Below are positions 54,376-62,238 of a stretch of 64,000 nt of DNA, one piece after another. A model generated the notes under the pieces. That model saw nothing but the letters and a program-made list of their open reading frames with translations. It was not told the origin of the DNA and ran no database searches. Within the stretch, counting starts at the first letter, position 1. Each line of letters begins with the position of its first letter. The stretch comes from Yoonia sp034652275 (GTDB lineage: Bacteria; Pseudomonadota; Alphaproteobacteria; Rhodobacterales; Rhodobacteraceae): positions 372,001-436,000 of the forward strand of contig NZ_JAXIWG010000003.1 of NCBI RefSeq assembly GCF_034652275.1, written 5' to 3'. Position numbers and translations under genes: made by a program.

Positions 54376-54980
54376 TGCAAAAGTTCACCAAACTTTCGGG
54401 CATCGCTGCCCCCATGCCGCTGGTCAACATCGACACCGATATGATCATCCCCAAGCAGTTTTTGAAAACGATCAAACGCTCGGGCCTTGGCGTGCATCTG
54501 TTCGACGAGATGCGGCGTGATCAGGACGGTAACGAGATCGCCGATTTCGTACTGAACCAGCCGCAATACCGCGACGCCCAGATCCTTGTCGCGGGCGAGA
54601 ATTTCGGCTGCGGGTCCAGCCGCGAACACGCGCCTTGGGCGATTGCCGATTTCGGCATCACCTGCGTGATCGCACCGAGCTATGCCGACATCTTCTACAA
54701 CAACTGTTTCAAGAACGGCATCCTGCCAATCACCTTGCCGCAGGAACAGGTCGATGTGCTGATGAAGGACGCTGAAAAAGGGTCGAACGCGCGGATCGAA
54801 ATCGATCTGGAGGCGCAGACGATTACCTCTTCGGATGGGGACGTGTTCCATTTCGAGGTGGATGCCTTCAAGAAGCATTGCCTGATGAACGGGCTCGACG
54901 ATATCGGCCTGACGCTGGAAAAGGCCGATGCCATCGCGGGCTTCGAGACAAGAGCAAGCGCCGAACGACCCTGGGTCTGA
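54375..54980 (+). CDS. leuD: 3-isopropylmalate dehydratase, small subunit
   Basis: 201 residues: MPLVNIDTDMIIPKQFLKTIKR at the N-terminus and AGENFGCGSSREHAPWAI, the LeuD substrate loop. It is the swivel-domain partner of LeuC. An intrinsic terminator follows 18 bases after its stop, so leuCD form a two-gene unit separate from leuB, which lies 4 kb downstream. Confidence 0.97.
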
Positions 54981-54998
54981 TCGGCACGTTATCGCAGG

Positions 54999-55032
54999 AA
55001 AGCCGCATCTTCGGGTGCGGCTTTCGTGTTTT
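54999..55032 (+). terminator. Intrinsic terminator of leuCD
   Basis: Perfect 9-bp stem AAAGCCGCA (54999-55007) and TGCGGCTTT (55016-55024) with an 8-base loop, followed by CGTGTTTT. The best-formed rho-independent terminator in the window. Confidence 0.82.
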
Positions 55033-55156
55033 CTGGGCAGGTGCAATGGTTGCAATCACGCACCAGTCCGGCCCTAAATCAGCGAACGCATTTCGCGAAT
55101 GGTCCGCAGCCCTTGCGAAGCCAAGTCCGTTCAGGCCACATTAACCTTTGGGGGCT

Positions 55157-55181
55157 GGTTGTTGCGCAATGCGTAACAACC
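55157..55181. repeat. 11-bp inverted repeat upstream of membrane protein gene
   Basis: GGTTGTTGCGC, AAT, GCGTAACAACC: an 11-bp stem with a single G-T wobble and a 3-base loop, 55 bases before the start at 55236. It could be an operator or a leader hairpin for that gene. There is no T-run. Confidence 0.5.
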
Positions 55182-55235
55182 GGCAGAAACAAGCGATTGC
55201 AGGGCGCGCCTTGCGATCATCCGGGAGTGGTTGCA

Positions 55236-56075
55236 GTGTTGTTACGACTGCCAGCAGCAATTGTGCGGGCGATCCTTGTCGTTATGCTGGTTATCATGCC
55301 ATCGGCGTTCCTGCTGGGTGGGGGCAATGATGCCACGCAGGTTGTCGTGCTGGTCGCGATTTTCGCCGCGCTTTTCACCATCGTCGAATATAGCGCCGCC
55401 AGCCCCAGCCTTGTGGAATTCCGCGATGCACCGCCCTTCAACCGCATGCGGTTTTCGGCGCTGTTTGCGACCGTGCTGTGCTTGTCGGTGATCTTTCGCG
55501 GCTATGACAACCCGTCGGACATGACCGCCATGTTCGAGGCCAGCGGCGAGGCGATCGGCCGTGTCATCGACTTTCCCTATTCGCCTGTCAGGTTGATGGT
55601 GCTGATGATGCCCGATGGCACCGACCCTGCCTTGCTGGACCGCATGCGCAATGCCGCAGGCCTGAGCTATTTAATCGCCTTGTTTTCTATCGTCTGGTTC
55701 ATCGTGTTGTTGCGCCTGCAACGCTGGCCACGGCGCGAGGGTGCTTTTAATGTCTGGGTCAATCTGCCCACCTTCGACCCGACAGCGGGCGGGGACGTGG
55801 TGCTGCGCCTGCAACGGGACGGGCGCGTTAACATCATCTTAGGGGTTTTGCTGCCATTTCTGGTGCCAGCGGCATTCAAGCTGATCGCGGTGTTCGGCAC
55901 CCCGATCGATCTGGAGAATCCGCACACCTTGATCTGGACGGTGACGGCATGGGCGTTTCTGCCTGCAAGTATCCTGATGCGCGGCGTGGCGTTGACCCGC
56001 GTTGCGGACATGATCCAGATGCAGCGCGAAAAGGCGCGCGATCGCGCGGCGACGGCGGCCTTGGGCGGGCTCTGA
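55236..56075 (+). CDS. Uncharacterised multi-pass membrane protein
   Basis: About 279 residues from the GTG at 55236, chosen because GGGAG lies 8 bases upstream; the frame stays open to 55026 but that part overlaps the leuD terminator region. About six hydrophobic helices (near 7-27, 33-52, 71-88, 138-160, 198-219 and 226-246) alternate with polar loops such as FRGYDNPSDMTAMF and NLPTFDPTAGGDVV. The C-terminal tail is charged (MIQMQREKARDRAAT). I recognise no family. The next gene begins within its 3' end. Confidence 0.72.
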   Translation: MLLRLPAAIVRAILVVMLVIMPSAFLLGGGNDATQVVVLVAIFAALFTIVEYSAASPSLVEFRDAPPFNRMRFSALFATVLCLSVIFRGYDNPSDMTAMFEASGEAIGRVIDFPYSPVRLMVLMMPDGTDPALLDRMRNAAGLSYLIALFSIVWFIVLLRLQRWPRREGAFNVWVNLPTFDPTAGGDVVLRLQRDGRVNIILGVLLPFLVPAAFKLIAVFGTPIDLENPHTLIWTVTAWAFLPASILMRGVALTRVADMIQMQREKARDRAATAALGGL

Positions 56076-57058
56076 TCCTCGGACTTTGGCCGCTTGCCTC
56101 TGCTGCTGACGAACTGCGCATTGCGACCTATGCCGCACCGCTGCACCGCGACGGGCCGGGGTTGCTGTTGCAGGACATCCTGCGCGACGACGATCCGCAG
56201 ATTGGGGGAATCGCTGCCATCATTGCGCAGGCCGATCCCGATGTGCTGGTGCTGACGGATTTCGACTATGATCTCGATGGTATCGCGCTGGCGGCCTTCG
56301 CCGCACTCTTCGATCCGGCCTATCCGCATATCTTTGCGCTGCGCCCCAATACAGGCATGCCGACGGGGCAGGACATCGACCGCAACGGCCGTCTGGGCGA
56401 GCCGCGCGATGCCCAAGGCTACGGGCTGTTCAACGGCAACGGGGGCATGGCGATCCTGTCGCGCCTGCCCATCGACGCAAGCGGCGTCACCGATCTGTCC
56501 GCACTGTTGTGGCGCGACTTGGCCGATGCAGACCTGCCGATGCTCGATGGCGCGCCTTTCTTTACGCCCGCTGTGCTGGAGGTGCAGCGCCTGTCCACCA
56601 CCGGCCACTGGATCGTGCCGGTTGTTCCGCCGGACGCGCCGCCTTTTGCGGTCATGGCGTTTTCAGCCAGCCCGCCTGCCTTTGACGGGGCAGAACGGCG
56701 CAATGTCCTGCGCAACCGTGATGAATTGCGGCTGTGGGAACAAGTGCTGGCGGGGGATTTCGGCCCCTTGCCGGATGATTTCCTGATCGCAGGCAATGCC
56801 AACCTTGACCCGCTTGGCGGTGATGGCGACCGCGCCGCAATGGCTGTATTCCTTGCGCATCCCTTGTTGCAGGACCCTTTGCCGGGACAGCCCACCGCAG
56901 ACTGGCGCGACCTTGGTATCGGGATGCTGCGCGTCAGCTATGTCCTGCCGTCGCGTGGCTGGCAGGTGGTTGATGCCGGTGTGCTTTGGCCCGCCTCAGG
57001 CGGTGACGGACCGGATATCGGGGCGCATCATCTTGTCTGGGTGGATGTCCGCCGGTAG
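55949..57058 (+). CDS. Endonuclease/exonuclease/phosphatase (EEP)-fold protein with unusual active site; start uncertain
   Basis: Recognisable EEP domain from ADELRIATYAAPLHRDGPG to the stop, with an export-like segment RALILGLWPLASA|AD just before it. The only standard in-frame start for this export segment is the ATG at 55949, which overlaps the preceding gene by 127 bases. Initiation near 56072, where a CTG overlaps the upstream stop, may be the true site. Expected EEP catalytic residues differ: TYN reads TYA, the LQE-type strand reads LVLTDFD, GDxN reads GNANLD, and the final motif is AHHLVW. The C-terminal 63 bases overlap a gene on the other strand. Confidence 0.7.
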   Translation: MGVSACKYPDARRGVDPRCGHDPDAARKGARSRGDGGLGRALILGLWPLASAADELRIATYAAPLHRDGPGLLLQDILRDDDPQIGGIAAIIAQADPDVLVLTDFDYDLDGIALAAFAALFDPAYPHIFALRPNTGMPTGQDIDRNGRLGEPRDAQGYGLFNGNGGMAILSRLPIDASGVTDLSALLWRDLADADLPMLDGAPFFTPAVLEVQRLSTTGHWIVPVVPPDAPPFAVMAFSASPPAFDGAERRNVLRNRDELRLWEQVLAGDFGPLPDDFLIAGNANLDPLGGDGDRAAMAVFLAHPLLQDPLPGQPTADWRDLGIGMLRVSYVLPSRGWQVVDAGVLWPASGGDGPDIGAHHLVWVDVRR

Positions 57059-57904
57059 CCCCGCCAGCATCACGGACCGCAGGTCGGTCGCGCGGAAATC
57101 GGGCAGGAGTTCCGCAAAGCGTTTGCCGCTGATGCTGTGCGGCATCGCATAAAGATAGCTCATCTCGCGCATCTCATAGGCGAGCGGCCAGACAGGGCTA
57201 AGAGCTGTCATCAGCCACCACGGGAACGCCTGCAACGTGACGGGCCGCGCGCTGATCGTCTGGATCATGGCGCGCAGATCATCCGCGCTGAAGGCGTGAC
57301 CGGGAAAGGGGATGTCCGCGAAATCGTCCAGAGTGTCCCGCTTTTCCGCGAGCATCACGGCCGCACGCGCCCAGTCGGGGACATAGCAATAGGCCTGCAA
57401 CGCCGCAGGATCGCCGCCATGGGTGATCCGGCCCTTGGCGATGTCGCGCAGGACGAACAAGCGCATGATGTCGCCATTGCCCTCGGGGTCGATGAAATTG
57501 CCCGCCCGCAGCACGATGGTGCGCACCCCCGCCGCGCGATAGGCGGCTTCCATCGCGATTCTGATCCGGCCTTTGCGGGTGGTCGCCAGCTGCGGCGTGT
57601 TTTCGTCCAGCACACCGGGCTGGTTTCCGTAATTGTAGATATTGCCGGGGATGATGACGGTGGCCCCACTGGCCTTGGCGGCGGCGATGACCTGCGCCGT
57701 GATCGCGGGAATCTCCTGCGCCCAGTTGCGATAGCCTGCGGGGTTCATCCCGTTCACGATGACATCGCAGCCCATTGCGGCCGCCGTCATGTCGTCACGT
57801 GCGCGGTCGAACTGGCGGATCGTCCAGCCTGCGTTCCAGAACGCTTCAGCGGTATGGCTGCCGATCTTGCCGGACGCGCCAAGAATAAGAACTGTCTGCG
57901 GCAT
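56996..57904 (-). CDS. NAD(P)-dependent oxidoreductase/epimerase (extended SDR-like)
   Basis: 302 residues with the Rossmann loop LILGASGKIGSHTAEAF at the N-terminus and a catalytic-type YNYG around GNIYNYGNQPG. The C-terminal part contains FSADDLRAMIQTI, as in NAD-epimerase-like proteins. Substrate unknown. GAGGAG lies 7 bases before the ATG at 57904. It faces the EEP gene with a 63-base overlap of coding ends and is divergent from the LysR gene, which probably controls it (inference from layout). Confidence 0.86.
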   Translation of the reverse strand: MPQTVLILGASGKIGSHTAEAFWNAGWTIRQFDRARDDMTAAAMGCDVIVNGMNPAGYRNWAQEIPAITAQVIAAAKASGATVIIPGNIYNYGNQPGVLDENTPQLATTRKGRIRIAMEAAYRAAGVRTIVLRAGNFIDPEGNGDIMRLFVLRDIAKGRITHGGDPAALQAYCYVPDWARAAVMLAEKRDTLDDFADIPFPGHAFSADDLRAMIQTISARPVTLQAFPWWLMTALSPVWPLAYEMREMSYLYAMPHSISGKRFAELLPDFRATDLRSVMLAGLPADIHPDKMMRPDIRSVTA

Positions 57905-57983
57905 TGCCTGTCTCCTCATGGTGATGCCGCCAGATTTACCTATTCAGTGCGGGCCGAATATTGCCTAAATGTGTTGAACATGT

Positions 57984-57997
57984 ATTCATTTATGAAT
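57984..57997. promoter_or_regulatory. Palindrome overlapping the lysR start codon
   Basis: ATTCAT, TT, ATGAAT: a perfect 6-bp dyad that runs into the ATG of the LysR-type gene at 57996. Such placement would allow autorepression. It also contains an out-of-register ATG followed after two codons by a stop. Confidence 0.45.
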
Positions 57998-58892
57998 GAA
58001 TAAACCGCTCCACTCTCTTGACTGGTCTTTGGTGCAGGCGTTTCTGGCGGTGGCCGAAACCGGCAGCCTGTCAGCGGCGGCGCGCCAGTTGGGCACCAGC
58101 CAGCCGACCTTGGGGCGGCAGGTCCGGCAGATCGAACAGCAGCTGGAGGCGGAACTGTTCCACCGTCAGCCGCGCGGTCTGGCGCTGACCGATATCGGCG
58201 CTGCACTGGTCCCGCCCGCGACCGCGATGCGCGATGCCATGCAACGGATCACGCTGACGGCGGCGGGCAGACAGGCCAGCCTTGCAGGCACCGTGCGGAT
58301 CACGGCCAGCGTGTCCACATCCGCCCTGCATCTGCCACCGATCATTGCCCGGATTCGTGCGCTGGAACCCCAGATCGCAATCGAGCTGGTGCCCAGCGAC
58401 GACAGCCGCAACCTGCTTTACCGCGAGGCTGACATTGCCGTGCGCATGTACCGCCCGACGCAGCTTGACCTGATCACCCAGCATATCGGTGACATGACCT
58501 TGGGGGTGTTCGCCGCCAAGTCCTATCTAGCGGCGCGCGGCACACCACGCACGACCGCCGACCTGATGCAGCATGATTTCGTGGGCTACGACGCAAGCCC
58601 CGCCATCATCGACGGGTTCCGCGCCGCCGGAATCGACGTGGGGCGCGATTTCTTCAAGGTGCGCTGCGACGACAACATCGCCTATTGGGAACTGGTGCGC
58701 GCGGGCTGCGGGATCGGCTTTGCGCAGGCCACGGTCGGGCTGGCCGACCCGCTGGTTGCGCCACTGGATCTTGGGCTGCCGCTGCCTGTCCTGCCGATCT
58801 GGCTGACCGCGCATGAGGCGATGCGCCAGACACCGCGGATCAGGCGGGTCTGGGATCTTTTGGCGGTGGGGTTACGGCCTCTGGTGTCTTGA
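57996..58892 (+). CDS. LysR-family transcriptional regulator
   Basis: 298 residues. The N-terminal winged helix reads LVQAFLAVAETGSLSAAARQLGTSQPTLGRQVRQIEQ, followed by a periplasmic-binding-like effector domain (GTVRITASVSTSALHLPPI, DIAVRMYRPTQLDL, ACGIGFAQ-type end). It is divergent from the oxidoreductase gene with a 91-base gap, the usual LysR/target layout. No Shine-Dalgarno sequence is evident before the ATG at 57996, so translation may be weak or leaderless. The effector is unknown. Confidence 0.9.
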   Translation: MNKPLHSLDWSLVQAFLAVAETGSLSAAARQLGTSQPTLGRQVRQIEQQLEAELFHRQPRGLALTDIGAALVPPATAMRDAMQRITLTAAGRQASLAGTVRITASVSTSALHLPPIIARIRALEPQIAIELVPSDDSRNLLYREADIAVRMYRPTQLDLITQHIGDMTLGVFAAKSYLAARGTPRTTADLMQHDFVGYDASPAIIDGFRAAGIDVGRDFFKVRCDDNIAYWELVRAGCGIGFAQATVGLADPLVAPLDLGLPLPVLPIWLTAHEAMRQTPRIRRVWDLLAVGLRPLVS

Positions 58893-58948
58893 ACCTTGGC
58901 GCGCGGCGCGTTACGCCAAGGCAACAATTTTTTGCAAGGAACACCCCA

Positions 58949-60052
58949 ATGGCCAACCCATCCCTTCTGATCCTCGCCGGTGACGGCATCGGCCCCGAGG
59001 TCATGGACGAGGTCAAGCGCATCATCGGCTGGTTCGGTGCGAAACGCGATCTGGCCTTTGACGTGTCAGAGGATCTGGTAGGCGGTGCTGCCTATGACAA
59101 ACACGGCGTGCCGCTGCACGACGACACGATGGCAAAGGCGCAGGCGGTCGATGCCGTGCTGCTCGGGGCCGTGGGTGGCCCGAAATACGACAACCTTGAT
59201 TTCAGCGTGAAACCCGAACGCGGGCTGTTGCGCCTGCGCAAGGAAATGGACCTGTTCGCCAACCTGCGTCCTGCGCAGTGTTTCGACGCGCTCGCGGATT
59301 TTTCATCACTGAAAAAGGATATCGTTGCCGGCCTCGACATCATGATCGTGCGCGAACTGACCTCGGGCGTTTATTTCGGCGAACCGCGCGGCATCCATAT
59401 GGAAGACAACATGCGCGTGGGCATCAACACCCAGCGCTATACCGAAGCCGAGATCGAACGCGGCGCGCGCGCGGCGTTTGAACTGGCGATGAAGCGCAAT
59501 AAAAAGCTGTGTTCGATGGAAAAGGCCAACGTCATGGAAAGCGGCATCCTGTGGCGCGATGTCGTGACCGAGGTGCACCGCGACTATCCCGAGGTCGCGC
59601 TGTCACATATGTATGCCGACAACGGCGCGATGCAGCTTGTCCGCGCGCCCAAGCAGTTCGACGTGATCTATACCGACAACCTGTTCGGCGACATCCTGTC
59701 CGATTGCGCGGCGATGCTGACCGGCAGCCTTGGCATGTTGCCATCCGCCTCGCTTGGCCTGCCGATGGCCAATGGCCGGCCCAAGGCGATGTACGAACCC
59801 GTCCATGGCTCTGCCCCCGATATTGCAGGGCAGGGCAAGGCGAACCCGATTGCCTGCATCCTGTCCTTTGCCATGGCGCTGCGCTACTCCTTCGACCAAG
59901 GGACCGAGGCTGACCGTCTGGAAGCCGCCATCGAAAAGGTGCTCGCCGATGGCGCGCGCACGGCCGATCTGATGGGCCCCGAAGGCGGCGTGCCGTTGTC
60001 CACGACACAAATGGGTGACGCGATTCTGAACGCGCTCGACGCGAGCCTGTGA
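58949..60052 (+). CDS. leuB: 3-isopropylmalate dehydrogenase
   Basis: 367 residues. ILAGDGIGPEVMDEV at the N-terminus, RELTSGVYFGEPRG (substrate Tyr), the metal-binding NLFGDILSDCAAMLTGSLGMLPSA and YEPVHGSAPDIAGQGKANP are all diagnostic. It oxidises and decarboxylates 3-isopropylmalate with NAD. AAGGA lies 8 bases before the ATG at 58949; the extension to 58889 overlaps lysR. It is separated from leuCD by four unrelated genes and shares TGATG with the EamA gene. Confidence 0.97.
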   Translation: MANPSLLILAGDGIGPEVMDEVKRIIGWFGAKRDLAFDVSEDLVGGAAYDKHGVPLHDDTMAKAQAVDAVLLGAVGGPKYDNLDFSVKPERGLLRLRKEMDLFANLRPAQCFDALADFSSLKKDIVAGLDIMIVRELTSGVYFGEPRGIHMEDNMRVGINTQRYTEAEIERGARAAFELAMKRNKKLCSMEKANVMESGILWRDVVTEVHRDYPEVALSHMYADNGAMQLVRAPKQFDVIYTDNLFGDILSDCAAMLTGSLGMLPSASLGLPMANGRPKAMYEPVHGSAPDIAGQGKANPIACILSFAMALRYSFDQGTEADRLEAAIEKVLADGARTADLMGPEGGVPLSTTQMGDAILNALDASL

Positions 60053-61029
60053 TGACGCCGAACGCCAAAGGCGCGCTGATCGCGCTTGCCGCCTTTGGCG
60101 TCTTTGCCTCGCATGATGTCGTGGTTAAAATTCTGGGCGGGATCTATTCCCCCGTCCAGATCGTGTTTTTCTCGGTCCTGCTCAGCTTTCCGCTGGCAAC
60201 GCTGATGCTGATGCGTGACAGCAAACCGGGCACCCTGATGCCGGTTCATCCGTGGTGGATGGCCACGCGCGCGGTGGCGACGGTCATCACGGGGTTCACG
60301 GCCTTCTATGCCTTTTCGGTGCTGCCACTCGCACAGGTCTATACGATCCTGTTCGCCTCGCCCTTGCTGATCACGGTCCTCGCGATCCCTGTGCTGGGCG
60401 AGATCGTGCGCATCCGGCGATGGGCGGCGGTGATCGTGGGGCTGATCGGCGTGCTGGTTGTGTTGCGCCCCGGATCGACGGAATTGTCGCTGGGGCATCT
60501 CGCGGCGCTAACCGCGGCCATCGGCGGGTCTGTCGCCTCGATCATCGTGCGCAAGATCGGGTCCGAGGAACGGCCTGTGGTCATGCTGCTTTACCCCATG
60601 GCGCTGAACTTCGTGGTCATGGCAGCGGCCTTGCCCTTCGTCTATGAACCCATGCCGATAGAGCATCTGGGGCTGATGGGCGTGATCGCGATCTTGGCGT
60701 GGATCGCCAGCCGCATGATCATTTCCGCCTATCAGGCGGGCGAGGCCGCGATCATCGCACCGATGCAGTATAGCCAGATCATCTGGGCGAGTATCTTTGG
60801 CTTCCTGTTCTTTGACGAACTGATCGACCTGAACACCGCCATCGGTGCCAGCATCATCATCGCCAGCGGCATGTATATCGTCCTGCGCGAAAGCCGCAGT
60901 GGCGCGTCCGAAAACACCCCCGTGCTACGGACCCGGTCACGGTCGGAAACTGGCATTATCCCGCGGATCAGCATGCTGGTGCGCATTTCGGGCAAGACCC
61001 TGCCGGGGCAGGAAAAGGCCCCCGACTAG
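60052..61029 (+). CDS. EamA/DMT-superfamily transporter
   Basis: 325 residues with ten predicted helices as two EamA repeats (AFGVFASHDVVVKILGGIYSP … ; HLAALTAAIGGSVASIIVRKIG …). The C-terminal 40 residues are a charged, non-membrane tail (SRSGASENTPVLRTRSRSE). These proteins export or import amino acids and other metabolites; the substrate is unknown, though coupling to leuB by TGATG hints at a leucine-pathway metabolite. It ends 3 bases from the convergent mipZ. Confidence 0.88.
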   Translation: MTPNAKGALIALAAFGVFASHDVVVKILGGIYSPVQIVFFSVLLSFPLATLMLMRDSKPGTLMPVHPWWMATRAVATVITGFTAFYAFSVLPLAQVYTILFASPLLITVLAIPVLGEIVRIRRWAAVIVGLIGVLVVLRPGSTELSLGHLAALTAAIGGSVASIIVRKIGSEERPVVMLLYPMALNFVVMAAALPFVYEPMPIEHLGLMGVIAILAWIASRMIISAYQAGEAAIIAPMQYSQIIWASIFGFLFFDELIDLNTAIGASIIIASGMYIVLRESRSGASENTPVLRTRSRSETGIIPRISMLVRISGKTLPGQEKAPD

Positions 61030-61032
61030 TGG

Positions 61033-61842
61033 TCAGAACTGCGGCTTGACGCCCGGCAGGTCCAGTGCCTTGACAAGATCGCGCAATTCCTGCCGCGCGG
61101 CCACGTTCGAGATGTTCAGCCCCTTGACCCCGATGTCGCGCAGATCCAGCAGCGTCAGCCCGCGCGGGAACAATTCGCGGAAAATCACCCGTTCGTTGAA
61201 ACCGGGTGCCGTGCGAAACCCGATCCGTTTGGCCAGCTTGTCGATCACGCGCTGCATCTTTTCCTTGTTGACCATGGCCTGCGCGCCCATCCGGTTGCGC
61301 ACGACGACCCAGTCGATCGGCTTCAGCCCCGCCTGCGCGCGCAACTGCCGCGCATTCCAGACCATTTCCGAATAGATTGAGGGGCCGGTGATTTCCTCGC
61401 CTTCGCTGTCGACATGGGCCAGCAGGTCGAAATCGACGAAACTGTCATTGAGCGGCGTGATCAGCGTATCGGCAAGGCTATGCGCCACCTGGCTCAGCCG
61501 CGTATGCGACCCGGGGCAGTCGATCAGGATGAAATCACAGTCCTGCTCCAGCCGCGCAACGGCCATCGACAGGCGACGGTCAAAAGCATTCTCGCCCGGT
61601 TTCAGGCCATTCTCGTCGATATCGGGCAATTCGTGATAAACGGGTGTCGCCAGATCAAGGCCGGATTTGGCCAGAAAGGTCGTCCGGTTGCCCAGATACC
61701 GCGCCAGCGTGCGCTGCCGCAGGTCCAGATCAAGCACGCCGACCTTATGACCAAGCCGCGCAAGGGCGGTCGCGACATGCATGGAAACCGTGGACTTGCC
61801 CGCGCCGCCTTTTTCGTTTCCGACAACGATGATATGCGCCAC
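61033..61842 (-). CDS. mipZ: Division-site positioning ATPase MipZ (ParA-like)
   Basis: 269 residues. Deviant Walker A GNEKGGAGKST (residues 8-18), FILIDCPGSHTRLS, and family-specific segments LGNRTTFLAKSGLDL and IGVKGLNISNVAARQELRDLV identify MipZ rather than a partition ParA. It forms bipolar gradients through ParB and blocks FtsZ assembly away from mid-cell. No parB is adjacent. It is divergent from rhlE across a 396-base gap. Confidence 0.93.
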   Translation of the reverse strand: MAHIIVVGNEKGGAGKSTVSMHVATALARLGHKVGVLDLDLRQRTLARYLGNRTTFLAKSGLDLATPVYHELPDIDENGLKPGENAFDRRLSMAVARLEQDCDFILIDCPGSHTRLSQVAHSLADTLITPLNDSFVDFDLLAHVDSEGEEITGPSIYSEMVWNARQLRAQAGLKPIDWVVVRNRMGAQAMVNKEKMQRVIDKLAKRIGFRTAPGFNERVIFRELFPRGLTLLDLRDIGVKGLNISNVAARQELRDLVKALDLPGVKPQF

Positions 61843-62238
61843 GGTGAAATCCTTGTTCTGGCTGAATTGTCGCCACTATATGATGTGGAAAAGCCAAGGA
61901 AAAGCGCAGCATCGCGTATTTCCACGGTTTTTGGATTATGTGGTTTTTCTCCCATCTCGCCCGCCGCAGTCCGTGCCGCTTGACAAGCGCTGCGCAAGCG
62001 ATCATGTGACATCCAACCGATGCAAGCTGCCGCGTGAGCAGAGCGGGTCACACCCGCAAGGCATCCGTTGAATTTCAGGTTCCCAGATCACGCAGGGGTC
62101 CCGCGCCACATCGGCGCCCGGACAATGCGGTTCAGGCAGTCAGCATATGGCGCAACTTCTGCTTTTGGCCTTTGGGGTTCGCCCAAGGGTCACACCCATA
62201 TGTGCGGGCTGCGGTTCGCTGAAAACAGGATATCCACG
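61843..62238. other. 396-base divergent intergenic region between mipZ and rhlE-type helicase
   Basis: Contains no gene I can support; a frame open to rhlE from 62068 has no conservation. It includes two copies of GGGTCACACCC (62045-62055 and 62187-62197), each a small self-complementary element, and an AT-richer stretch near 61870-61960. It probably holds both promoters and a long leader for the helicase, as is usual for cold-inducible DEAD-box genes (inference). Confidence 0.5.
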
